Counted from the first letter of the stretch, positions 29,757-38,944 are shown. The stretch is DNA of 64,000 nucleotides from Helicobacter pylori (GCA_008032935.1 CP032039.1:1550001-1614000); one strand, 5' to 3'. Notes: generated by a model from the letters alone, not told the origin. Program-made: numbers and translations.

Positions 29757-29768
29757 TTTATGTTAAAA
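29757..29768 (+). promoter_or_regulatory. Candidate extended -10 for hcpE
   Basis: TATGTTAAAATA contains TG-T-TAAAAT, an H. pylori-like extended -10, about 90 bases before the hcpE ATG. No convincing -35, which is usual in this species. A T-rich stretch follows in the leader. Confidence 0.4.
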
Positions 29769-29853
29769 TAAGGCGTTGTATTTTTGTTTTTTTGTTATTT
29801 AAAAAAGTCTGATTGAGTGCTCTCAAGGATTAAAATTATAAAAGAAGGTAAAG

Positions 29854-30921
29854 ATGAATATCAAAATTTTAAAAATATTAGTTTGTGGGTTATTTTTTTG
29901 GAGCTTGAATGCCCATTTATGGGGGAAACAAGACAATAGTTTTTTGGGGGTTGCTGAAAGAGCCTATAAAAGCGGGAATTATTCTAAAGCTACATCTTAT
30001 TTTAAAAAAGCATGCAACGATGGGGTGAGTGAAGGTTGCACGCAATTAGGAATCATTTATGAAAACGGGCAAGGCACTAGAATAGATTATAAAAAAGCCC
30101 TAGAATATTATAAAACCGCATGCCAGGCTGATGATAGGGAAGGGTGTTTTGGTTTAGGGGGGCTTTATGATGAGGGGTTAGGCACGACTCAAAATTATCA
30201 AGAAGCCATTGACGCTTACGCTAAGGCGTGCGTTTTAAAACACCCTGAGAGTTGCTACAATTTAGGCATTATTTATGACCGAAAAATCAAAGGCAATGCC
30301 GATCAAGCGGTTACCTACTACCAAAAAAGCTGTAATTTTGATATGGCTAAGGGGTGTTATGTTTTGGGCGTGGCTTATGAAAAAGGCTTTTTAGAAGTCA
30401 AACAAAGCAACCATAAAGCCGTCATCTATTATTTGAAAGCGTGCCGATTGGACGATGGGCAGGCTTGCCGCGCGTTAGGGAGTTTGTTTGAAAACGGCGA
30501 TGCAGGGCTTGATGAAGATTTTGAAGTGGCGTTTGATTACTTGCAAAAAGCTTGCAGATTAAACAATTCTGGTGGTTGCGCGAGTTTAGGCTCTATGTAT
30601 ATGTTAGGCAGGTATGTCAAAAAAGATCCCCAAGAGGCTTTTAATTATTTCAAACAAGCATGCGATATGGGGAGTGCGGTGAGTTGCTCTAGGATGGGCT
30701 TTATGTATTCCCAAGGGGACGCTGTTCCAAAAGACTTGAGGAAAGCCCTTGATAATTATGAAAGGGGTTGCGATATGGGCGATGAAGTGGGTTGCTTCGC
30801 TCTAGCGGGCATGTATTACAACATGAAAGATAAAGAAAACGCCATAATGGTTTATGACAAGGGCTGTAAATTAGGCATGAAACAGGCATGCGAAAACCTC
30901 ACTAAACTCAGGGGGTATTGA
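29854..30921 (+). CDS. hcpE: Helicobacter cysteine-rich protein HcpE (Sel1 repeats)
   Basis: 355 residues. Signal peptide, then about nine Sel1/TPR-like helical repeats of 36 residues, each with a cysteine pair seven residues apart (e.g. CNDGVSEGC, CQADDREGC, CNFDMAKGC) forming an intra-repeat disulfide. Hcp proteins are secreted and immunogenic. HcpE has been reported as a substrate of the disulfide catalyst HP0231, whose gene is about 3.2 kb downstream here. Monocistronic with its own candidate promoter. Confidence 0.93.
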   Translation: MNIKILKILVCGLFFWSLNAHLWGKQDNSFLGVAERAYKSGNYSKATSYFKKACNDGVSEGCTQLGIIYENGQGTRIDYKKALEYYKTACQADDREGCFGLGGLYDEGLGTTQNYQEAIDAYAKACVLKHPESCYNLGIIYDRKIKGNADQAVTYYQKSCNFDMAKGCYVLGVAYEKGFLEVKQSNHKAVIYYLKACRLDDGQACRALGSLFENGDAGLDEDFEVAFDYLQKACRLNNSGGCASLGSMYMLGRYVKKDPQEAFNYFKQACDMGSAVSCSRMGFMYSQGDAVPKDLRKALDNYERGCDMGDEVGCFALAGMYYNMKDKENAIMVYDKGCKLGMKQACENLTKLRGY

Positions 30922-31061
30922 AAATTTAACCAACCCCCTAAATTATTTATCATCGTGTTTGACTCAAAACTTTTCAAAGATTTGGCTCTGTTTTAAGAGC
31001 TAAAGCAGAAACCCACCCTATTAATTTTTTAATCTTTAGTGTTTTTAGGGATTTGTCTATT

Positions 31062-31090
31062 TTCAAAAAGAAAACTTTTTGAATGTTTTT
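31062..31090 (+). terminator. Hairpin with T-rich tail, possible terminator downstream of hcpE
   Basis: Perfect 9-bp inverted repeat TTCAAAAAG/CTTTTTGAA with an AAAA loop (31062-31083), followed by TGTTTTTTG. The stem is AT-rich and therefore weak. It lies about 140 bases after the hcpE stop. Confidence 0.45.
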
Positions 31091-31504
31091 TGCGGTTGTT
31101 TGGTTGTATTTGTAGTGTATTTTTATGGTGTAAATTTTTGTTAGGTTAGCTTGAAGTGGGTTTTAGGTTTAAAAGTCCTATAAAAATGTTTTAGCGTGTT
31201 TTTGCGCTATGGATAGATATGCGTTTGGTTGTGTTTTTCAATGGTTTTAATTTATGGCTTTGCGTGTTGCTATTATAAGCACGCTACAAACACGAATCAC
31301 ACGATAACAGAGCGGTATGCATGTGCTATAAAAAGACTTGATAAAAATAACGAAAAATAGTTAAATTTCAAGCGTTCTTTTAAAAATTGTTGTCAGATGA
31401 GACAGGTAAAAACGCTTTTAGTTTAAAGATAGAGTTTTAGGGGTTTTTTGTGTTGGTTTAGTTATTCTTTAATTTTTTAAAAAATAGGACTTTTAAAACT
31501 CATA

Positions 31505-31580
31505 AAAGGATAAGGGGTTTTTTGAAATCATTCCCCTACAACCCCCTTTTTTAAAATCCCCCTAACCCCCTAAGAGCGCG
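31505..31580 (-). repeat. G/C-block intergenic repeat, copy 1
   Basis: Read on the minus strand this shows GCGCTCTTA, GGGGGTTAGGGGG, then GGGGGTTGTAGGGGAATG. The same order of blocks (GCGCTTCTTTA, GGGTTAGGGGGG, GGGGGTTGTAATGGGAT) is at 42238-42288 on the plus strand. Both are intergenic and non-coding. Confidence 0.6.
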
Positions 31581-31694
31581 TTATGAGAAAATCGCTCGCT
31601 TACGAAAGCTTTTTTATTTTGGTTGTCAAAACACCCAAAAGGTATTTTTTAGATTTCATGACCAATATCCAAAACAGAGCTAATATTTTAAGCC

Positions 31695-32225
31695 CTACAA
31701 AGACCAATAGATCGCTCCAAAGAACACCACACTCCCTATCAAAACGCTTATAAACATGCGTTTAGTGTCCTTAAAAGCCACCATTAAAAATGCGCTCACA
31801 TAAAACAACAATAAAAACACGCAAAAAATCCCCAAAAGCGCCTTAAACACAACGCCCACCTTAGCCTTATGCAGCATGATGAGCGTGCCTAAAAAGCCCC
31901 TTTCAATGGTTTTGATTTTGGTTTGATCGCCTTTAGTTTCAAGGTTGATTTCATACAAAGGCGTGCCAATAACTAGTGCTCCCCTATGCTCTCTAGGCTC
32001 TATCTTTTTAGGCATAGCGATATGGTTTTCTTTTATAAAGTCTTTTAAAAAATCCAATCGTTCTTCTTTTTTTAAGGATTTTTCTAAAACCCACTCTTTG
32101 ATAGTAGCACCAGTGTCTTGGCGCACCCCAAAGAGCAATGAAAGCCCGCTAACCGCAAAAAGAAGCGCCAAAGGGAAGAAAAAAGTGGTCGCATAGATGT
32201 GAAAATAACGCATCATTGCCGTCAT
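31695..32225 (-). CDS. PepSY-type integral membrane protein (HP0234 type)
   Basis: 176 residues. An N-terminal membrane helix (IYATTFFFPLALLFAVSGLSLLFGV), a roughly 80-residue extracytoplasmic section (KEWVLEKSLKKEERLDFLKDFI...), then two closely spaced C-terminal helices. The layout resembles PepSY_TM proteins. Its ATG overlaps the stop of the ATP-grasp gene. Role unknown; co-transcribed with HP0233, HP0232 and HP0231. Confidence 0.7.
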   Translation of the reverse strand: MTAMMRYFHIYATTFFFPLALLFAVSGLSLLFGVRQDTGATIKEWVLEKSLKKEERLDFLKDFIKENHIAMPKKIEPREHRGALVIGTPLYEINLETKGDQTKIKTIERGFLGTLIMLHKAKVGVVFKALLGIFCVFLLLFYVSAFLMVAFKDTKRMFISVLIGSVVFFGAIYWSL

Positions 32226-33397
32226 TATTGCAACCTGTGGCTCACGAATTTAGAAAAATTATCCAAGATCAACCCCCCTTTTCTAAACCCTAACGCGCAA
32301 GATTCATAAGCAAAAAACACATTAGGCTGATAATACAACCCGTTATACGAATTGAGCTCGTAAAATTCTTGATAAATGGGTTTGTGGTTAGAATAAACGC
32401 CGTCCGTTTTCAAAAGCGATTGCATGGAGGCTTCAAAGATTTCACTATTCGCCCCTTCCCTACCAAAAGCCACTTTTTTGATTTGCTTTTTATTAGTTAA
32501 AGGTTCATAGCTCGTTTCTAACAATAAGGGGTGTTTGGGGTATCTGTCCCATAGAAGCTTTAAAAAACGCTTGGATTGGAAAAGGATCGTATAAGCCGGG
32601 TTTAAAAAAATCGTGTTTTTATTTTCCATCATGCCTTGCATCAAAAGGGCTAATTCTGGCTCATCAATAGCGATGTTTTCCCATGGGATTAACTTGAATA
32701 AAAACTCATAATTCAAGCCGTTTTTAAACACGCCCTCTTCTACATTAAACTCCACCTCATCAATGTAAGAAAAATCCGTTTCAAACCCCACGCTCTGAGC
32801 AGCGTCTTGCAAAAAACGCATGGTGCGCTCTTCTTCAATATTCCCCCTAACGCTTGAAAAAAGGATTTTCCACCCCTCATACATTTCCTCAAAACGGCTC
32901 GTGTCTTCGCCTAAAGTTACCATGCGTTTAAAATTCTCGCCAAGCGCTTCATAAAGGTTATTGAATTGTTTGTTTTCATCATAGCCATTCGCTTTGAGTA
33001 ACGCCCATTGAATCACTGCGGTTTCATAAAGCATGGTGGGGGTATCAGCGTTAAATTCCAGTAATTTAATGGGCTTGCCATCAAGCCCCCCGGCTAAATC
33101 AAAACGCCCGTAAATATGCCAATGCACTTCTTCTTCAAAACTCTGTTTGATCATAGGAATGAGCGCGTTAGGAATATCCAATTCAAAAAAGCGATCGTTT
33201 TGAATGGCCTCTTCAGCCGTCTCTACAAACATGTCATAAAGCTCATTACAAGCGTCATAATAAGCGTCCGCTTCTTTTTGAGAAACAACCACCATTTCAT
33301 CAGCGATATAAGATGACATGTCGTCATTAGTGTGCCAATCTAAGCCGATTTCTTCTAAGGTCTTATTGTCTAAAGGTTTTAAAGGAATCACTTGCAT
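32225..33397 (-). CDS. ATP-grasp protein of the glutathionylspermidine-synthase family
   Basis: 390-residue soluble enzyme-like protein. The ATP-grasp core is recognisable from DLAGGLDGKPIKLLEFNADTPTMLYETA and from the C-terminal YQEFYELNSYNGLYYQPNVFFAYESCALGFRKGG. Relatives are YgiC/YjfC of E. coli; only Gsp synthase itself has a known amide-ligase reaction, so the substrate here is open. The upstream neighbour is a Gly/Ser-rich lipoprotein, as ygiB sits next to ygiC in E. coli, which suggests the lipoprotein is its substrate or partner. HP0233-like. Confidence 0.8.
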   Translation of the reverse strand: MQVIPLKPLDNKTLEEIGLDWHTNDDMSSYIADEMVVVSQKEADAYYDACNELYDMFVETAEEAIQNDRFFELDIPNALIPMIKQSFEEEVHWHIYGRFDLAGGLDGKPIKLLEFNADTPTMLYETAVIQWALLKANGYDENKQFNNLYEALGENFKRMVTLGEDTSRFEEMYEGWKILFSSVRGNIEEERTMRFLQDAAQSVGFETDFSYIDEVEFNVEEGVFKNGLNYEFLFKLIPWENIAIDEPELALLMQGMMENKNTIFLNPAYTILFQSKRFLKLLWDRYPKHPLLLETSYEPLTNKKQIKKVAFGREGANSEIFEASMQSLLKTDGVYSNHKPIYQEFYELNSYNGLYYQPNVFFAYESCALGFRKGGLILDNFSKFVSHRLQ

Positions 33398-33420
33398 TTT
33401 TTAGCCTTAAATAGATTAAA

Positions 33421-34071
33421 TTATGAGTTAAAGCCCCTTGTCCCAGAGCTTACCGCCGGCGAGCTAGTAGGCCTACTAGAGCCAAAAAACCCGCTCTGTC
33501 CCTTACTCGCACCGCCCATGCTTGAAGCGCTAGGCGCACTTTTAGAAAAGGAATTTTGAGAGCGTTGGTAAGCTTGTGGGGATTTATAAGTCCGTTGGGC
33601 GTTTTGCTGGTAATTAGGGTTATTGAAAAGCTTATTGCCAATATAACTCCCTAAAATCGCCCCCGCTGCGCTCCCTAAAATCGCGCTCCCCAAGCCAAAG
33701 CCTGAGCTTTCATTACTCCCACCCCCATTATTAGGCTGGATAAGCTTGCTCGTGCCGTTATCAATTTTGGCTTCTTCTTCTTTGATGAGCTTTTGAATCT
33801 CTTCGTTGCTTAGCACTCGTTCATTGCCTTGCAAATCGCGCACTATGATGTGGGTTCTTGAGCTAGGGTATTCTTCAACAACCTTGTAAGATTTATCCTT
33901 TTGTTCTTCTAAAATCACAAACGCGCCTTTTTGAACGCTTTGGCTCAAAGAGCTTTGCTCTTTGGATTTGTCATCGGCATTGCTCTTACACCCCACAATG
34001 CTCACCATCACTAACGCGCTCAAACCACCCACGATCGCATAATCAGAAATCTTTCTGTAGGGTTTTTTCAT
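33421..34071 (-). CDS. UPF0323 lipoprotein (HP0232 type)
   Basis: 216 residues. Membrane segment [18 protein letters not shown] followed by a lipobox IVGC, so Cys28 should be lipidated. Then a charged region, a glycine-zipper stretch ([25 protein letters not shown], about 125-150) that could insert in membrane, and a low-complexity Ser/Gly/Gln tail ending in ...SSGTRGFNS. Function unknown. It is directly upstream of the ATP-grasp gene (23 bases) and 15 bases downstream of HP0231. Confidence 0.85.
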   Translation of the reverse strand: MKKPYRKISDYAIVGGLSALVMVSIVGCKSNADDKSKEQSSLSQSVQKGAFVILEEQKDKSYKVVEEYPSSRTHIIVRDLQGNERVLSNEEIQKLIKEEEAKIDNGTSKLIQPNNGGGSNESSGFGLGSAILGSAAGAILGSYIGNKLFNNPNYQQNAQRTYKSPQAYQRSQNSFSKSAPSASSMGGASKGQSGFFGSSRPTSSPAVSSGTRGFNS

Positions 34072-34086
34072 GAGAGTAGCCTTATA

Positions 34087-34884
34087 TCATGCCTTATAAT
34101 GGTATAAGAAAGGCACGCCCTTAATCACGCCAGATTCAAAAATCTTTTTAGTAACATTTTCCACTTTAGTGCGTAAATCTTCAGGCTCTTTTTGAGCGTT
34201 AATATCGTATTGGGTGGAATAAATCTTTTCAAGAATAGAGATCTTATCTTCCACGCTCGCTCCCCTAGCCCTAGCTTTCGCCATTTCTTCTTGGATCAAA
34301 GCCGCTTTCTTAGCCGAATTGACCCCAAGCCACCCCACTACAACCATTCTCACGGTGTTTTCTTTCAAGTGATCCCTGAGTTTAGTGAGCTCTTTTTGGC
34401 AATGCGGGCACATGGGATCAGAAACAATGTAAAGGATTTTATCCTTATTTTCAGCGTTAGTGGAAGGCAACTCTATCGCATAATCAGCCGGTATTTCATT
34501 AAAAATAGCGTTCAATTTCGCGCTATTTTGCTGGGTGGCGTTAAGGGCTTGGATTTTTTGATTGGTTTCTGCAACTAATTGCACATCTTCGCTTTTATTG
34601 CTAAAGAATATGTTGCTAAGCCCTATGACTAAATTACCATCCTTACTCACTACAAGCGGGATATTGTATTTAGTGTCCGGATCTTCAATGACGACCATTT
34701 TTAAATCCTGGCTGGATTTTAAAGGTTTGATTTCTAAAATACGCACCTTTTTATTGGTTTGTTTTTCAATCACGCTCACCAAATTATCCTGCATCCGTTT
34801 GTCATTAGCTGAAACTGAATGTTTAGGGGCTGCCCCTAAGCCTACAAGAAGTAACGCGCTCAACACACTCGCTCTTAATATCAT
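34087..34884 (-). CDS. Periplasmic DsbG-like thiol oxidase HP0231 (DsbK)
   Basis: 265 residues. Signal peptide ILRASVLSALLLVGLGAAP; an N-terminal dimerisation domain (about 30-130) and a thioredoxin fold with the active site CPHC at Cys159-Cys162 (VSDPMCPHCQKEL) and a cis-proline loop KGVPF near the end. Despite its DsbG-like shape, HP0231 works as an oxidase that introduces disulfides, including into HcpE. First gene of the HP0231-HP0234 unit, divergent from kdsB. Confidence 0.93.
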   Translation of the reverse strand: MILRASVLSALLLVGLGAAPKHSVSANDKRMQDNLVSVIEKQTNKKVRILEIKPLKSSQDLKMVVIEDPDTKYNIPLVVSKDGNLVIGLSNIFFSNKSEDVQLVAETNQKIQALNATQQNSAKLNAIFNEIPADYAIELPSTNAENKDKILYIVSDPMCPHCQKELTKLRDHLKENTVRMVVVGWLGVNSAKKAALIQEEMAKARARGASVEDKISILEKIYSTQYDINAQKEPEDLRTKVENVTKKIFESGVIKGVPFLYHYKA

Positions 34885-34945
34885 TAAAAACTCCTAAGAT
34901 TCAATAGCCTAAAACCCCTACAATAAAAGGAATAAGCTTTTAATG

Positions 34946-34956
34946 GGTATAATACC
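34946..34956. promoter_or_regulatory. Near-palindromic -10 between HP0231 and kdsB
   Basis: GGTATAATACC reads TATAAT on the plus strand (34948-34953, kdsB side) and TATTAT on the minus strand (HP0231 side). The kdsB ATG lies 45 bases to the right and the HP0231 ATG 62 bases to the left. Overlapping divergent promoters could exclude each other. Confidence 0.5.
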
Positions 34957-34998
34957 ATAAAAATCCCCTATTTTCATAAGGCTTAAAAAGGTTTAAAG

Positions 34999-35730
34999 AT
35001 GATTATCATTCCTGCTAGATTAAAATCCAGTCGTTTTGAGAATAAAGTGCTAGAAGACATTTTTGGCCTGCCTATGGTAGTGCGTTGCGCTAAAAATGCG
35101 AATCTAGTAGATGAATGCGTAGTCGCTTGCGATGATGAAAGCATCATGCAAACATGCCAAAAATTCCACATTAAAGCGGTGCTAACCTCCAAACACCACA
35201 ATAGCGGCACGGAACGCTGTTTGGAAGCGGCGCGAATTTTAGGGTTAAAAAACGATGAAAGGGTTTTAAACTTGCAAGGCGATGAGCCTTTTTTGGAAAA
35301 AGAAGTCATTTTAGCCTTATTAGAAGCCACCCAAAACGCCCCTTTCATGGCGACTTGCGCTAAAGTCATTGATGAAGAGCAAGCCAAAAGCCCCAATTTA
35401 GTCAAGGTGGTTTTAGACAATCAAAATAACGCCTTGTATTTTTCGCGCTCCCTTATCCCTTTTTTACGAGATTTTGATGCAAAACGCCAAACCCCCCTTT
35501 TAGGGCATATCGGTATCTATGGCTTCCACAATAAAGAAATCTTAGAAGAATTATGCGCTTTAAAACCTTGCGTTTTAGAGGATACAGAAAAATTAGAGCA
35601 ATTAAGGGCTTTGTATTACCAAAAAAAGATTCTAGTGAAAATCGTTCAAAGTGAAAGCATAGGCATTGACACCAAAGAAGATTTGCAAAACGCTTTGAAA
35701 ATTTTTAGCCCCAATCCCCTTAAGCGGTGA
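34999..35730 (+). CDS. kdsB: 3-deoxy-manno-octulosonate cytidylyltransferase
   Basis: 243-residue CMP-Kdo synthetase, which activates Kdo for attachment to lipid A. Signature opening [21 protein letters not shown], then [30 protein letters not shown] and GHIGIYGFH. The start is the ATG at 34999-35001. Feeds the LPS core to which the GT8 enzyme at 60880 would also contribute. Confidence 0.96.
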   Translation: MIIIPARLKSSRFENKVLEDIFGLPMVVRCAKNANLVDECVVACDDESIMQTCQKFHIKAVLTSKHHNSGTERCLEAARILGLKNDERVLNLQGDEPFLEKEVILALLEATQNAPFMATCAKVIDEEQAKSPNLVKVVLDNQNNALYFSRSLIPFLRDFDAKRQTPLLGHIGIYGFHNKEILEELCALKPCVLEDTEKLEQLRALYYQKKILVKIVQSESIGIDTKEDLQNALKIFSPNPLKR

Positions 35731-35922
35731 AATTCAAAAATACTCAAGGCATTTTTCACTATCAAAAACCTTTTTAAAAATCCAAAAAAAAGCAAAATTT
35801 CTTAATTTTTGCTCAATTTTATTAAAAATTCAATAAATTTATGGCACAATTTAAACGCATTGTAAATAAAGTTTCAATTTGATACGATTTTACAAATAAA
35901 ACATTACTTTAAGGAACATTTT

Positions 35923-37373
35923 ATGAAAAAAACGATTTTACTTCCTCTTATGGCGTCATCGCTCCTTGCTGAAAATGACGGCGTTTTTATGAGCGTAGGC
36001 TATCAAATCGGCGAAGCGGTTCAACAAGTGAAAAACACCGGCGAAATCCAAAAAGTCTCCAACGCTTACGAAAATTTGAACAATCTTTTAACCCGCTATA
36101 ACGAACTCAAACAAACGGCCTCTAACACCAATTCAAGTACCGCTCAAGCGATTGACAATCTAAAAGAGAGCGCTAGTAGATTGAAAACGACCCCTAATAC
36201 CGCCAATCAAGCCGTGTCCTCAGCGCTCAGCTCTGCGGTGGGCATGTGGCAAGTGATAGCCTCTAATTTAGCCAATAACTCGCTACCCACTAATAAATAC
36301 AACGAAATCAATGCGATTTCTCAATTGCTCCAAAATACCCTAGAAAATAAAAACAATGATCTCACGATTGGAAATGACTATGACCAGCTTTTAACTCAAG
36401 CTAGCACCATTATTAATACCCTTCAAACTCAATGCCCAGGAATAGACGGAGGCAATGGCAAACCATGGGGCATTAATGCAAGCGGGAACGCATGCAATAT
36501 TTTGGCAGCACCTTTAGCGCTATTACTAGCATGATTGATAGCGCTAAAAAAGCCGCCGCAGAAGCCCGAAGAGCTGCCCCAGAAGGTCCAAACCAACCAA
36601 GCGCGTTTACCAACGCTGATTTCACTAAAAACCTTAATCAAGTCTCAAGCGTTATTGATGACACTATCTCTTACCTCAAAGGGGACAATTTAGCAACCAT
36701 CTATAACACCCTTCAAAAAACGCCCGATTCTAAAGGGTTTCACAGTTTGGTGAGCCGATCTAGCTATAGTTATTCCCTCAACGAAACCCAATATTCCCAA
36801 TTCCAAACTACCACCAAAGAGTTTGGCCATAACCCCTTTAGAAGCGTGGGATTAATTAATTCTCAAAGCAATAACGGGGCGATGAATGGCGTGGGCGTGC
36901 AATTAGGCTATAAGCAATTCTTTGGGAAAAATAAATTTTTTGGGATCCGTTATTATGCCTTTTTTGATTACAACCATGCCTATATCAAATCCAACTTTTT
37001 TAACTCCGCTTCCAATGTTTTCACCTATGGCGCAGGCAGTGATCTTTTATTGAATTTCATCAATGGCGGATCCGATAAAAACCGCAAAGTCTCTTTTGGC
37101 ATTTTTGGAGGCATCGCTCTAGCAGGCACAACATGGCTTAACAACCAATCTGCGAATTTAAAAATCACCAATAGCGCCTACAGCGCCAAAATCAACAACA
37201 CCAATTTCCAATTCTTATTCAATACCGGTTTAAGGCTTCAAGGGATTCACCATGGCGTTGAATTAGGCGTGAAAATCCCCACCATCAACACGAATTACTA
37301 TTCTTTCATGGGCGCTAAATTAGCCTATAGAAGACTTTATAGCTTGTATTTCAATTATGTTTTGGCTTATTAA
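35923..37373 (+). pseudogene. hopA: Outer membrane porin HopA, frameshifted
   Basis: Hop porin. Signal peptide MKKTILLPLMASSLLA, mature start ENDGVFMSVGYQIGEAVQQVKNTG, middle variable region, C-terminal barrel (NGAMNGVGVQLGYKQFFGK, FFDYNHAYIKSNFFNSAS, LYFNYVLAY). The frame breaks at ASGNACNI: four T at 36500-36503 where five give FGSTFSAITSMIDSAKKAA. Restored length is 483 residues. Close to HopM (39023) in both terminal regions. Upstream TGGCACAAT at 35843-35851 may be its extended -10. Confidence 0.9.
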
Positions 37374-37451
37374 TAATATTGAATCGGTTCTCATTGCTAA
37401 TGAGGACAAAGCCAATTTTTTGGCTCTCAATGAATAACGGCATCATTTTAC

Positions 37452-37480
37452 TTGACTTTTTACAAAAAACACACTAAAAT
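37452..37480 (+). promoter_or_regulatory. Promoter of tRNA-Asn
   Basis: TTGACT at 37452-37457 and TAAAAT at 37475-37480 with 17 bases between, 24 bases before the tRNA. It resembles the tRNA-Ala promoter at 14404. Confidence 0.75.
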
Positions 37481-37504
37481 TTCTCTTTATTTTTTGAGCG
37501 AAAT

Positions 37505-37579
37505 TCCAGATTAGCTCAGCGGTAGAGTAGGCGGCTGTTAACCGCTTGGTCGTAGGTTCGAATCCTACATCTGGAGCCA
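37505..37579 (+). tRNA. tRNA-Asn (anticodon GTT)
   Basis: Complete cloverleaf: acceptor TCCAGAT/ATCTGGA, D arm GCTC...GAGT, anticodon loop CTGTTAA (anticodon GTT, reads AAC/AAU), T arm GTAGG TTCGAAT CCTAC, discriminator G and encoded CCA at 37577-37579. Confidence 0.97.
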
Positions 37580-37611
37580 TATTTTTAACTCATCTTTTTT
37601 ATAGCAAAACT

Positions 37612-38769
37612 TCACGCAATCCCTTTTGATTTGATCCATAACGCATTGACTAAAACCCCCACCACAACCCCCATCGCTAAATTATGCGTGTATAAAACCA
37701 CCGCCACGACTAAGAGCATGTTCAGCGTGTCATAGGGCTTGATTTTTTTAATGTTAATAATGGATTGGAAATTAAAAGTGGTGAAAGAAATCATCACCAT
37801 CACCGCCACAACCGCCACAATGGGGATCTTAACCACATATTCATTAAACACTAGCACTAACACCATTAAAGAAAAGCCGGCAAAAAAAGTAGAAAGCCTG
37901 GTTTTAGCCCCGGATTTTGCGTTGATGATAGACTGCCCCACCAAAGCGCACCCTGTCATTCCCCCCAAAAGCCCTGAGATGATATTCCCCAAGCCTTGCG
38001 CTTTAGTTTCTCTATTTTTATCGCTCACGCCGTCTTTTAAAATCATATCTAAAGTTTTGGCGGTCAATAAACTTTCTATCGTGCCTACTAGCGCTAAAGA
38101 AAGAGCGTAAGGCAACAATCCTACCACAATTTTAAAATCCAAATTTTTTGGGATAATGATATAATGAAAGCCTGAAATCCCTTGCTCAAGGCTCCCTAAA
38201 TTCGGCGCATGCGTATCAAAAATTAAAGCGATCGCACTCACTATAAGGATACAAACTAGATTAGAGGGGATTTTTTTAGTGATTAAGGGGAAGAGGTAAA
38301 TGATCAATATCCCAATAACAAGCAAGACAAACACCCCTAAATTTTGGTTTTGAAGGAATTTGAATTGCTCCATTAACAGCAAAATGCCTAGCGCGTTCAC
38401 AAAGCCATACATCACTGATTGCGGGATAAATCTCAAAAGATTCCCTATTTTCAAATAGCCTAAAAGAATTTGCAACACCCCTGCCATAAGAGTCGCCACG
38501 CCCGCGTATTCAAGCCCATAGTTTTTAACCACGCCCACCAAAATGAGTGCTACTGAGCCGGCCGCTGCGCTAATCATCGCCTTTCTAGCCCCAAAAAGAG
38601 ACAAAACAAAAGCCATGTAAAAGGTCGTATAAAACGCCACGCCCACATCTAAACCCACCATGATCGCAAAACCGGCCGTCTCTGGGATCACAGAAAGCCC
38701 CACCACAAAACCAGACAACAAATCTTTTTGAATGTTGCTCAGCCATTCTTTTTGTATCTTTTCCAACAT
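37612..38769 (-). CDS. SulP-family anion transporter without STAS domain
   Basis: 385 residues, almost wholly membrane-embedded (about 10-12 helices). SulP signature region SGFVVGLSVIPETAGFAIMVGLDVGVAFYT and later GMTGCALVGQSIINAKSGAKTRLSTF. The cytoplasmic STAS domain that usually follows the membrane part is absent: the protein ends right after the last helix (VGVLVNALWIKSKGIA). Transports sulfate, bicarbonate or another anion; unknown which. Convergent with tRNA-Asn. HP0228-like. Confidence 0.88.
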   Translation of the reverse strand: MLEKIQKEWLSNIQKDLLSGFVVGLSVIPETAGFAIMVGLDVGVAFYTTFYMAFVLSLFGARKAMISAAAGSVALILVGVVKNYGLEYAGVATLMAGVLQILLGYLKIGNLLRFIPQSVMYGFVNALGILLLMEQFKFLQNQNLGVFVLLVIGILIIYLFPLITKKIPSNLVCILIVSAIALIFDTHAPNLGSLEQGISGFHYIIIPKNLDFKIVVGLLPYALSLALVGTIESLLTAKTLDMILKDGVSDKNRETKAQGLGNIISGLLGGMTGCALVGQSIINAKSGAKTRLSTFFAGFSLMVLVLVFNEYVVKIPIVAVVAVMVMISFTTFNFQSIINIKKIKPYDTLNMLLVVAVVLYTHNLAMGVVVGVLVNALWIKSKGIA

Positions 38770-38895
38770 GCCTTTCTTTCCTATTAGAATGGCTTGATTG
38801 TAACCAAAGATTTAAAAACCAATTTCAAACCGGATAAAATCCCTTTCCTTAAATCAAGCTCTATGATATTTTATTGTAAAAAATACTTAAAATTG

Positions 38896-38908
38896 TTTTT
38901 TTTTTTTT
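38896..38908 (+). repeat. T13 homopolymer upstream of hopM promoter
   Basis: Run of 13 T located about 40 bases upstream of the probable extended -10 TGGTAAAAT (38945-38953) and 115 bases before the hopM start. T tracts in this position modulate sabA and other adhesin genes in H. pylori by changing promoter geometry. Confidence 0.75.
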
Positions 38909-38944
38909 CAAAATATAAATTTTAAGCTAAAAATAAGCATTTTA

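Larger units (their letters stand above)
30922..31694. other. 0.77-kb gene-free interval
   Basis: No coding frame above about 15 codons with a plausible start. Visible elements: a hairpin GCTCT/AGAGC near 30984-31000, a strong AT hairpin at 31062-31083, a TATAAT on the minus strand (complement of 31272-31277) inside an inverted repeat GCGTG/CACGC, an extended -10-like TGCTATAAA at 31324-31332 on the plus strand, and a G/C-block intergenic repeat at 31505-31580. The promoter-like signals without a protein frame make a small RNA possible. Confidence 0.45.

Noticed and set aside
31195..31240. 13-codon frame MDRYAFGCVFQWF as a small toxin
   Set aside because: Too short, no ribosome-binding site and no resemblance to the AapA peptides.
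35840..35865. Sigma-54-type element TGGCAC upstream of hopA
   Set aside because: The required TTGC at -12 is not at the correct distance; it is better read as an extended -10-like box.
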